Positions 8,442 through 14,460 of a stretch of 24,623 bases of DNA are shown piece after piece. Under the pieces are notes generated by a model that made no database searches, was not told the DNA's origin, and was given only the letters and a program-made list of their open reading frames with translations. The DNA is from Kmv34 sp964524965. Lineage in GTDB: Bacteria > Aerophobota > Aerophobia > Aerophobales > B3-G15. Within the stretch, counting starts at the first letter, position 1; each line of letters starts with the position of its first letter. Made by a program: the position numbers and the translations under genes. The stretch lies in the NCBI GenBank assembly GCA_964524965.1, contig CAZGDY010000011.1, positions 1 through 24,623 of the forward strand, read 5' to 3'.

Positions 8442-8858
8442 TTAAATATCAAATATTATTTGCGCTTCCCATAAATTGTTATTTTTGCGTATTTCAAGAG
8501 CATGATAAGTTACGGCTTTAATTTCCCTTTTTAGTAGGTGTTTAGAAAGATTAATTTTTTCACCAGTTACAACAGCTTCTAATCCAGAGTTGTCTATTTT
8601 ATTTATCTCAAACTTTTTAAAGACCCATTTATCTATATCAAATTTAGATAAAAGTTCTCTTAAATAGTCCACAAAAATATCTTCTATTTCTCCTTGAGAA
8701 ATTTTGATATTTAAAGTTTGCCGGAGTTTAATCTGCTTAATTTCAGTGATTATATCAAACATTGCATACCCGGCATTGGAAAAAAGCTCCCGAAGATTTT
8801 TTCCTTTAACTTTTATCCCCAAATCAGCTGTATGGTTGATAAATTGATAGTTTTTCAT
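8442..8858 (-). CDS. Archease, RtcB cofactor
   Basis: Archease speeds RtcB guanylylation and allows turnover and broader NTP use. The 138-residue protein has the HTADLGIKVKGKNLRELFSNA start with the metal-binding Asp, a central DIFVDYLRELLSKFDI helix and the REIKAVTYHALEI motif near the C terminus. It is the first gene of the two-gene unit with rtcB. No Shine-Dalgarno sequence precedes the ATG. A well-formed promoter has its -10 box only 8 bases before the ATG, so translation is probably leaderless. Confidence 0.94.
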   Translation of the reverse strand: MKNYQFINHTADLGIKVKGKNLRELFSNAGYAMFDIITEIKQIKLRQTLNIKISQGEIEDIFVDYLRELLSKFDIDKWVFKKFEINKIDNSGLEAVVTGEKINLSKHLLKREIKAVTYHALEIRKNNNLWEAQIIFDI

Positions 8859-8865
8859 CAGGGTA

Positions 8866-8894
8866 ATAATATCTCTTTAGATAAGCTAAGTCAA
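8866..8894 (-). promoter_or_regulatory. Sigma70-type promoter of archease-rtcB
   Basis: On the minus strand TTGACT (8894-8889) is followed after 17 bases by TATTAT (8871-8866). Transcription would start near 8859, at or next to the archease ATG (8858). It is arranged back to back with the dtnK promoter at 8927-8955. Confidence 0.65.
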
Positions 8895-8926
8895 GAATGG
8901 GTTTTATTAAATGATAAGATGTTTTC

Positions 8927-8955
8927 TTGACGAAGTAAATCTTGAGATGTATAGT
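8927..8955 (+). promoter_or_regulatory. Sigma70-type promoter of the sugar-acid kinase / pdxA2 pair
   Basis: TTGACG (8927-8932), a 17-base spacer and TATAGT (8950-8955), with a TG directly before the -10 box. The expected start of transcription is near 8962, which rules out the upstream in-frame TTG at 8942 as the translation start and supports the ATG at 9008. Confidence 0.65.
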
Positions 8956-9007
8956 AGATGTTGGATTCGAAAAAGAGACTATTTTACTAAAATATTTAAG
9001 GGCGAAA

Positions 9008-10288
9008 ATGCTTGTTGTCCAAAATATATTAAGAGAGAAAGTAGCCGTAATTGCTGATGATATCACTGGCGCTAATGAAATTGCTGCTACAATGAATAAT
9101 AGAGGAAAAAAATCTCTGGTTGTGAACACTATTTTGAGCGATGGTCAGGTCGCAAAACTGTGGGAGGAGTATCAAGGATTAGTTTTTAATCTTAATTCCC
9201 GCGATCTTTTTAAAGATAAAGCTTGCCAGAGAATAAAAAATGTTTTAACTTTGTCCCCGCAAATTAAAAAAAGACTTATTTATAAAAAAATAGACTCTAC
9301 CTTACGAGGAAATGTGGCAGCAGAGATAGGTGCTCTTTTGGACGCAGGATGCGCAGATATCGCTGTTTTAGTTCCTGCATTTCCCTTAATGAAAAGAATA
9401 ACAGTGGGAGGATACCACTTAGTAAAACAGGTGCCCATAGGTAGATCTTTTTATGCTCAGGGTTTTTATCACTCTTATATTCCCGAGATTTTAGGAAATT
9501 CCACTAAATATCAAATTGGACATGTGAACTTAGGGATAATTGAGAAGGGAGCGGATGCCATTATTCATAAATTGGTTGAAGAGCATCAAAAGGGTTTATC
9601 AATTATTTTCTGTGATTGTTGTACGGATGATGACTTAAAGAATATAAAAAAGGCAATTTCCAATATTCATTTGAAAGTCCTTTCCGTAGGTTCGGCGGGC
9701 TTATTCAGGGAATTTTTTCATGAATACACAAATTCTTTATTACCTTCTCTAATAGTGTGCGGCTCGCTTAACCGAATGACGCGGTTGCAACTTGCTCGTA
9801 TATTTGACCAGAAAACATGTGGATATTTAGAGTTATCTGTTTCTTCCCATTTATTATCAGATAAAGGCGAGGCTCAGATAGAAAAATTGCGTCAAATGGG
9901 GGAGAGCTTATTATCCCAGGGCAAAGACCTTGTGGTAGCCACATCCAATAAACCTTGGATTCATCCCAATAAGTTAGAGGTAGCTAAGATTAAATTGAAA
10001 ATTAACCAATCTTTGACTTATTTAGTTCAATCATTTACTAAAAATTTTTCTCTTGCTGGTTTGATAATTAGCGGAGGAGATACAGCTATAACTTTGCTGG
10101 AAAGTTTAGAGGCATTAGCATTGGAAATAATTGATGAGGTGGCTCCTCTTGTTCCTGTAGGAATTATTAAAGGTGGTAGAAGGGAGGGGATGGTGATTAT
10201 AACTAAGACAGGTGGTTTTGGCGAAGAAAATGTTTTTTTGAAGGCTCTCGATTATTTAAGAATAAGGAGTAGAAAAATTGAAAGATAA
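9008..10288 (+). CDS. dtnK: Four-carbon acid sugar kinase (DUF1537 family), DtnK/OtnK-like
   Basis: Members phosphorylate D-threonate, D-erythronate or 3-oxo-tetronate at O4. From the ATG at 9008 the protein has 426 residues. The N-terminal sugar-acid domain begins with KVAVIADDITGANE and has YKKIDSTLRGNVAAEIG. The C-terminal nucleotide domain has LIISGGDTAITLLE and ITKTGGFGEENVFLKAL. The reading frame is open to a TTG at 8942, but that lies upstream of the predicted transcription start. The ATG has AAGGGCG at a short distance and gives the usual family N terminus. The next gene, overlapping by 11 bases, is a PdxA homologue. This pairing is the known D-threonate/D-erythronate pathway, where the phosphorylated acid is oxidised and decarboxylated to dihydroxyacetone phosphate. 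The exact substrate is inferred. Confidence 0.88.
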   Translation: MLVVQNILREKVAVIADDITGANEIAATMNNRGKKSLVVNTILSDGQVAKLWEEYQGLVFNLNSRDLFKDKACQRIKNVLTLSPQIKKRLIYKKIDSTLRGNVAAEIGALLDAGCADIAVLVPAFPLMKRITVGGYHLVKQVPIGRSFYAQGFYHSYIPEILGNSTKYQIGHVNLGIIEKGADAIIHKLVEEHQKGLSIIFCDCCTDDDLKNIKKAISNIHLKVLSVGSAGLFREFFHEYTNSLLPSLIVCGSLNRMTRLQLARIFDQKTCGYLELSVSSHLLSDKGEAQIEKLRQMGESLLSQGKDLVVATSNKPWIHPNKLEVAKIKLKINQSLTYLVQSFTKNFSLAGLIISGGDTAITLLESLEALALEIIDEVAPLVPVGIIKGGRREGMVIITKTGGFGEENVFLKALDYLRIRSRKIER

Positions 10289-11309
10289 AATACCACTTAT
10301 TGGCATTACAATGGGGGATCCCACGGGAATTGGACCAGAAATAGCGGCTAAAGCTCTTGCTATAAAACAGATTTATCAAATTTGCAAGCCTTTAGTTATA
10401 GGAGATGCAAAACTAATGGAACAGGCTTGTAAAATTGCCAAAGTAGATTTAAAAATAAATTCCATTAAACAGACAAAAAAAGGTAGGTATAACTATGGGA
10501 TTTTAGATGTTTTGGATCTTCAAAATGTGGATTTGAATAAACTTGTTTATAAAAAAGTAAGTAAGGAGGGAGGGAAAGCCTCTTTAGATTTTATCTATAA
10601 AGCAATTGAACTTGCTATGTCCAAAGAAATAGATGCCACGGTTACAGGTCCTATTCATAAGGAAGCCATTAATCTTGCTGGATGTCCCTGGGTTGGACAT
10701 ACCGAGATATACGCTCAGAGAACCGGAACAAGAAATTATGCGATGATGTTAACAGAAGGGAAGTTTAGAGTAGTTCATGTGACGACTCATATTCCGATGA
10801 GGGATGTATCTGGTTTTATAAAAAAAGAGAGAGTTATAAAAGTCATAAAATTGGCTTATCAGGCCATGATAGATTTAGGTATAAAAAACCCTAAAATTAT
10901 AGTTCCTGGTTTCAATCCTCATGCTAGTGACGGGAGTCTTTTTGGAGATGAGGAAGAAAGAGAAATAACTCCAGCCATTGAACAGGCAAAGAAAGAAGGT
11001 ATGAATGTTGAAGGACCTATTCCCCCAGATACAGCTTTCATTAAGCTAAAAAGTGAGCAGTATGATGTCGCTATTGCTATGTACCATGATCAGGGACACA
11101 TACCTTTAAAACTTTTGGGTTTTAGCTGTACAACCTCAGGAGAGTGGAAGTCTATAAGTGGAGTTAATATTACCCTGGGTCTTCCTATCATTAGAACCTC
11201 AGTTGATCATGGAGTAGCTTACGGAAAAGCAGGAGAAGGAAGAGCAAGCCCTGATAGTTTAATTCAGGCAATAAAGTTAGCCGCTCAACTGGCTAATGGC
11301 AGGAAATAA
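10278..11309 (+). CDS. pdxA2: 4-phospho-D-threonate dehydrogenase, PdxA2-like
   Basis: It belongs to the PdxA family of NAD-dependent, metal-dependent oxidative decarboxylases. In the vitamin B6 version the substrate is 4-phosphohydroxy-threonine. When the gene sits beside a DUF1537 kinase it is 4-phospho-threonate or 4-phospho-erythronate, giving dihydroxyacetone phosphate. The 343 residues show IGITMGDPTGIGPEIAAKAL, CPWVGHTEIYA (a metal-binding His region), HVTTHIPM, MYHDQGHIPLKLLGF and TSVDHGVAYGKAGEGRA. The start is TTG with AAGGAG nine bases upstream, inside the end of the kinase gene. No pdxJ is nearby, which favours the catabolic reading. A biosynthetic PdxA role cannot be excluded. 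Confidence 0.9.
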   Translation: MKDKIPLIGITMGDPTGIGPEIAAKALAIKQIYQICKPLVIGDAKLMEQACKIAKVDLKINSIKQTKKGRYNYGILDVLDLQNVDLNKLVYKKVSKEGGKASLDFIYKAIELAMSKEIDATVTGPIHKEAINLAGCPWVGHTEIYAQRTGTRNYAMMLTEGKFRVVHVTTHIPMRDVSGFIKKERVIKVIKLAYQAMIDLGIKNPKIIVPGFNPHASDGSLFGDEEEREITPAIEQAKKEGMNVEGPIPPDTAFIKLKSEQYDVAIAMYHDQGHIPLKLLGFSCTTSGEWKSISGVNITLGLPIIRTSVDHGVAYGKAGEGRASPDSLIQAIKLAAQLANGRK

Positions 11310-11324
11310 TTATACTCATTTTTC

Positions 11325-11353
11325 TTGACAAACTTTTTAGATGAAGCTACTAT
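11325..11353 (+). promoter_or_regulatory. Sigma70-type promoter upstream of the HTH/zinc-ribbon gene
   Basis: A perfect TTGACA (11325-11330), a 17-base spacer and TACTAT (11348-11353). It begins 15 bases after the pdxA2 stop. Transcription would start near 11360 and leave a leader of about 140 bases before the ATG at 11503. Confidence 0.7.
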
Positions 11354-11359
11354 AAAAAT

Positions 11360-11502
11360 GATAATTTTGTTCTTTGGGGAAAGTTTAGCGATTTTTGGTT
11401 CTTCAATCATCGCTTCATTTTAGGAATTGCAAGGAGAAATAAATCCGAAGGTAAAAGATGGTATTTCTTTCTTGACTTTTTTCTCGAAAGGGGAGAGAGC
11501 TT
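11360..11502 (+). other. Untranslated leader with a short inverted repeat
   Basis: About 140 bases between the predicted transcription start and the ATG at 11503. They contain AGCGAT (11387-11392) and ATCGCT (11409-11414), which could form a 6-bp stem with a 16-base loop or serve as an operator. A second TTGACT is at 11472-11477 but has no -10 box after it. GGGGAG near 11490 is the ribosome site. I see no match to a known riboswitch. Confidence 0.3.
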
Positions 11503-11994
11503 ATGAGTGAGGCTAAACGCCTGCAACTGCAAGCTAAATTAGGAGTCCTTTATCGCATCTGGGGTGGAGAAAAAGTTACTCAGGTGGCTCGTGATTGTGG
11601 TGTTAGCAGGCAGGTGGTTTATAACTGGAAAAGAAAAGCTGAAAAAGTGCTTTACGCCGCTTTGGAGAAGAAAAAAAGTTCTAATATTTTGCAATTACTG
11701 GAAAAGAATCAAACCAGAGAAATTCAAGGAAAGACAAAAAAATCTTTCTCCAAGCATAAAATAACTCAAAGAAAAACAAAAACTCTCCGAGATAATTCTA
11801 TCTTACCTCCTGCATTTAGTAGTTCTCAACGTAGTAATAACGGGAAAAGACCTAAGTATTGCCCGGCATGTAGCTGCGAGAAAGTATATAAAAATGGTAC
11901 TTATATTAAAAAAAATCAAAATGATGAATTAAAGAAAAAAGAAGTTGTCCAGCGCTATATTTGTGTGTGGTGCAAAAATTCTGTTTATCTATGA
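11503..11994 (+). CDS. Orphan helix-turn-helix / zinc-ribbon protein, transposase-like DNA-binding protein
   Basis: The function is not recognised. Residues ~11-45 form a helix-turn-helix of the kind found in transposase N termini (YRIWGGEKVTQVARDCGVSR, then VVYNWKRKAEK). Residues 60-118 are a lysine-rich, probably disordered linker. Residues 120-163 form a zinc ribbon with CPAC (120-123) and CVWC (154-157), resembling the zinc-ribbon at the N terminus of IS1 InsA-type proteins (xKNGTY, VQRYICVWC). It is complete, with a good ribosome site and its own promoter. No catalytic transposase domain follows in any frame and I see no terminal inverted repeats. It could be a domesticated transposase fragment acting as a regulator, or a remnant. 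Confidence 0.7.
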   Translation: MSEAKRLQLQAKLGVLYRIWGGEKVTQVARDCGVSRQVVYNWKRKAEKVLYAALEKKKSSNILQLLEKNQTREIQGKTKKSFSKHKITQRKTKTLRDNSILPPAFSSSQRSNNGKRPKYCPACSCEKVYKNGTYIKKNQNDELKKKEVVQRYICVWCKNSVYL

Positions 11995-12110
11995 TGGAGC
12001 TATTTCTGCAGTGGGAATGTTCAAGCTTTTGAGTGCTTTTTTCTCTTAAAAAGAAAATAGAAGTTTTTTGTAATAAAAAGAGCATATTAGAGCCAGCCTT
12101 TTATTTTTAA
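11995..12110 (+). other. Gene-free spacer between the zinc-ribbon gene and pcm
   Basis: I see no gene of useful length here. It holds only short A/T-rich inverted stretches around 12040-12060, not a convincing GC-rich terminator. Confidence 0.4.
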
Positions 12111-12149
12111 AAAAATATTTTTTGACACCCACCGGTTTTGTGTTAAAAT
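12111..12149 (+). promoter_or_regulatory. Strong promoter with UP-element-like sequence, for pcm and tRNA-Pro
   Basis: TTGACA (12122-12127), a 16-base spacer and TAAAAT (12144-12149), with a TGT before the -10 box making an extended -10. Directly upstream, 12111-12121 fits the AAAWWTWTTTT pattern of the UP element bound by the RNA polymerase alpha subunit. The predicted transcript starts near 12156, about 13 bases before the pcm GTG. Confidence 0.7.
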
Positions 12150-12168
12150 TAAAAAGCAGGAGAAAAAA

Positions 12169-12819
12169 GTGGATTGCAGGAAGCTGCGACAGGAGATGGT
12201 AAAAAAGCAGCTTATTCCCAGGGGAATAAATGATCGAAAAGTTTTGGATGCTTTTCTTGAGGTGGAAAGAGAAAAGTTTGTTCCTTTTTTATTAAGAAAG
12301 GATGCTTATAAGGATTTTCCTCTTTCTATTGGTCAAGGACAAACTATTTCCCAACCTTATATGGTTGCCTTGATGACCCAATATTTGATTTTAGCAGGAC
12401 GAGAAAAAGTTCTGGAAATCGGTACTGGTTCCGGTTATCAAACAGCTATTCTTGCTCTTTTGAGTCGTGAGGTTTACAGCACAGAAAGGATTCCTTTGCT
12501 TGCTGAAAGAGCAAAAAGAGTTTTGGAGCAGATAAATTATAAAAATATTAAAAGTTTTGTTACTGATGGAACTTCAGGATTGGAGAAATATGCTCCTTAT
12601 GACCGTATATTGGTCACTGCTGGAGCAAAAGATATTCCTCCCCCTTTAATTGAACAACTTAATGAAGGGGGGATAATGGTGATACCTGTGGGAAGTGCTT
12701 ATTCTCAAAAACTAATTGTAGCAAGGAAAAAAGGCGGAAAACTCTTTCCTCAGTTAGCCGAAAGATGTGTATTTGTTCCTTTGATTGGCCAGTATGGCTG
12801 GGAGGACAAAGCTGAATAG
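12169..12819 (+). CDS. pcm: Protein-L-isoaspartate O-methyltransferase
   Basis: It methylates L-isoaspartyl residues in aged proteins with S-adenosylmethionine, starting their repair. The 216 residues carry the family motifs SIGQGQTISQPYMVALMT (residues ~53-70), the AdoMet-binding KVLEIGTGSGYQTAIL (80-95) and DRILVTAGAKDIPPPLIEQL, with GGIMVIPVG after it. The GTG start has AGGAG seven bases upstream, and the protein begins MDCRKLRQEMVKKQL, as family members do. In proteobacteria pcm often neighbours nlpD; an NlpD-like gene lies three genes downstream here. Confidence 0.95.
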   Translation: MDCRKLRQEMVKKQLIPRGINDRKVLDAFLEVEREKFVPFLLRKDAYKDFPLSIGQGQTISQPYMVALMTQYLILAGREKVLEIGTGSGYQTAILALLSREVYSTERIPLLAERAKRVLEQINYKNIKSFVTDGTSGLEKYAPYDRILVTAGAKDIPPPLIEQLNEGGIMVIPVGSAYSQKLIVARKKGGKLFPQLAERCVFVPLIGQYGWEDKAE

Positions 12820-13294
12820 TTTATCTAGTTCACCTTGTTTATTTACATTTTTAATAAGTATGCTTCCTATAGCTGAGCTGCGGGGAGGACTTCCTTTAGG
12901 TATATCGTTAGGAATATCTCCTTTTAAAGCTTATTTGATTAGTGTCATCGGAAATGTTATTCCTGTTTTACCTATTCTCATCGGGCTTAAATATTTATCT
13001 AAAATTGCTCAAAGATACAGTTGGTCAAGTAAAATTCTTAATATATTGGAAAAAAGAGTTCAGAAAAAAAAACAAATTATTCACAAATATGGGATTGGAG
13101 GAATTATAATTTTAGTAGCGATACCTTTGCCTATTACAGGAGCCTGGACGGGGAGTTTGGTAAGTTTTCTTCTCTGTGTTCCGCTGAAATATTCCTTTCC
13201 GGCTATTTTTGCCGGAATTTGTATAGCTGGAATTATTGTGCTTTTTGCCACACTTGGTGTCTTTGGTTTAGGTAGAATATTTAGCGGGATGTAG
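12794..13294 (+). CDS. Small multidrug-export-type membrane protein (COG2426)
   Basis: A small integral membrane protein of the COG2426 family, annotated as a putative small multidrug exporter though function is poorly known. The conserved core is LPIAELRGGLPLGISLGISP, then GNVIPVLPIL, then HKYGIGGIIILVAIPLP and TGAWTGSL, with three to four membrane segments. The start is unsettled. TTG at 12785 and ATG at 12794 lie inside pcm without a ribosome site. GGGAGG (12800-12805) sits six bases before a CTG at 12812, and an ATG follows at 12860. The ATG at 12794 is given provisionally. The stop TAG (13292-13294) lies inside tRNA-Pro, overlapping it by 10 bases. Confidence 0.85.
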   Translation: MAGRTKLNSLSSSPCLFTFLISMLPIAELRGGLPLGISLGISPFKAYLISVIGNVIPVLPILIGLKYLSKIAQRYSWSSKILNILEKRVQKKKQIIHKYGIGGIIILVAIPLPITGAWTGSLVSFLLCVPLKYSFPAIFAGICIAGIIVLFATLGVFGLGRIFSGM

Positions 13295-13360
13295 CGCAGT
13301 CTGGTTTAGCGCGCCTCGTTCGGGGCGAGGAGGTCGGGGGTTCGAATCCCTCCATCCCGA
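13285..13360 (+). tRNA. tRNA-Pro (anticodon CGG)
   Basis: All 76 bases fold. The acceptor stem is CGGGATG (13285-13291) with CATCCCG (13353-13359), and the discriminator is A. The D stem is GCGC/GCGC. The anticodon stem CCTCG/CGAGG closes the loop TTCGGGG, giving anticodon CGG, which reads CCG proline codons. The T stem is GGGGG/CCCTC with loop TTCGAAT. The 3' CCA is not encoded. Its first ten bases are also the last codons and stop of the upstream gene, so it is probably transcribed from the pcm promoter and released by RNase P and 3' processing. Confidence 0.95.
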
Positions 13361-13468
13361 TTAAGGCAATATTTTCAAGATTTAAAAAACTTAACTATTG
13401 TACAGGAGTTTTTCTAAAAAAAAGTTATTGAAATACTTTTCAGAGAAGAAAAACTGAATTATTAACCA

Positions 13469-14419
13469 ATGCAAGATGAGCGTGTTAATATGTCAATAAT
13501 CCTAAAGGAAAAAGCTAAACTTATAATTAAGCTCGCCCTAATTATTTCTGTCTTAATTTGGGTTAGTTGGTTTTGCCCATCCTTAAAAGCAGCCCAGCTT
13601 ACTTACTATAGATACTATATTGTTGAAAAAGGGGATAATTTATGGGAAATAAGTAAGCAATACGATGTTTCAATTGAGAATATTAAGAAAAAAAATAATC
13701 TTGGCACGGATATAATCCGTCCCAACCAGAAATTAGTTATTCCGGTGAAGGTTGAAGGGATATACCATGCGGTCAAAAAATATGAGACGCTGTGGCGTAT
13801 CTGTAAAATCTATGGAGTTGCTATGGATGAGGTTATTTCTCTTAATCGTTTACCGAATCCCAATCAATTAGCCCTGGGACAGAAATTATTTATTCCTGGT
13901 GCAAGTAAGGTTAAGCAGATTGATATTCCTGAAAAAATCATCATTCCTGAAAAAAAAGATATTCCTATACCAAAACAAGAAAAAGAGATAACGGAATCTT
14001 CTATTTCTCAAAAAAAGGTGCAAGAAAAAGAATTTTTGATATGGCCAGTTGAAGGAAAGATAAAGGCATATAGGGAAAGTGGTTTTGGGATTGATATTCT
14101 TGCTCTGGAAGGAGCTAGTATTGTTGCTACCGCAAAAGGTAAAGTTTGGTACAGCGATTGGGTGAGAAATTACGGTTGGACAATAATAATTGAACACCAA
14201 GAGTTGAAACTGTACACCTGTTATATGCATAATTCTATAAATCTGGTTGAAAAGGATGATTTGGTCGAACAGGGAGAAGATATTGCCAGAATAGGCAATA
14301 GCGGAACTGCCGAGGAAACTATGTTGCATTTTGAAATTAGAGGAACAAAAGATGGTAAGTCAATTAATCCATTTGAATACATACCTTCCTTACCAGTTTT
14401 AAATAACTCCAATGATTAA
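13469..14419 (+). CDS. NlpD-like LysM/LytM-domain envelope protein with degenerate peptidase domain
   Basis: A 316-residue exported protein. Residues ~12-42 form a signal peptide ending in SLKAA-Q. Two LysM peptidoglycan-binding domains lie at ~49-92 and ~98-143. A lysine/proline-rich linker leads to an M23/LytM domain at ~190-306. Two of the usual M23 active-site residues are missing. The first His of HxGxD is Gly205 (GFGID, Asp209 kept), and the first His of the HLHFE motif is Met285 (MLHFE, His287 kept); the YMH His254 remains. Loss of such residues is typical of NlpD/EnvC-type activators of cell-wall amidases, and the pcm neighbourhood supports this. The ATG at 13469 and one at 13490 both lack a clear ribosome site. 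Not a lipoprotein by sequence, unlike E. coli NlpD. Confidence 0.85.
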   Translation: MQDERVNMSIILKEKAKLIIKLALIISVLIWVSWFCPSLKAAQLTYYRYYIVEKGDNLWEISKQYDVSIENIKKKNNLGTDIIRPNQKLVIPVKVEGIYHAVKKYETLWRICKIYGVAMDEVISLNRLPNPNQLALGQKLFIPGASKVKQIDIPEKIIIPEKKDIPIPKQEKEITESSISQKKVQEKEFLIWPVEGKIKAYRESGFGIDILALEGASIVATAKGKVWYSDWVRNYGWTIIIEHQELKLYTCYMHNSINLVEKDDLVEQGEDIARIGNSGTAEETMLHFEIRGTKDGKSINPFEYIPSLPVLNNSND

Positions 14420-14460
14420 AAAGTGAGCTATTAACAAAGTTAAAGAGAGGAGATCTTGTA

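Noticed and set aside
8942..9007. Upstream in-frame TTG at 8942 as the start of the sugar-acid kinase
   Set aside because: It lies inside the predicted promoter spacer, before the likely transcription start near 8962; the ATG at 9008 has an AAGGG site and matches the family N terminus.
12040..12060. Intrinsic terminator after the zinc-ribbon gene
   Set aside because: The inverted stretch is short and only A/T pairs, too weak to call.
11503..12110. A complete insertion sequence around the zinc-ribbon gene
   Set aside because: No catalytic transposase domain, no target duplication and no terminal inverted repeats could be seen.
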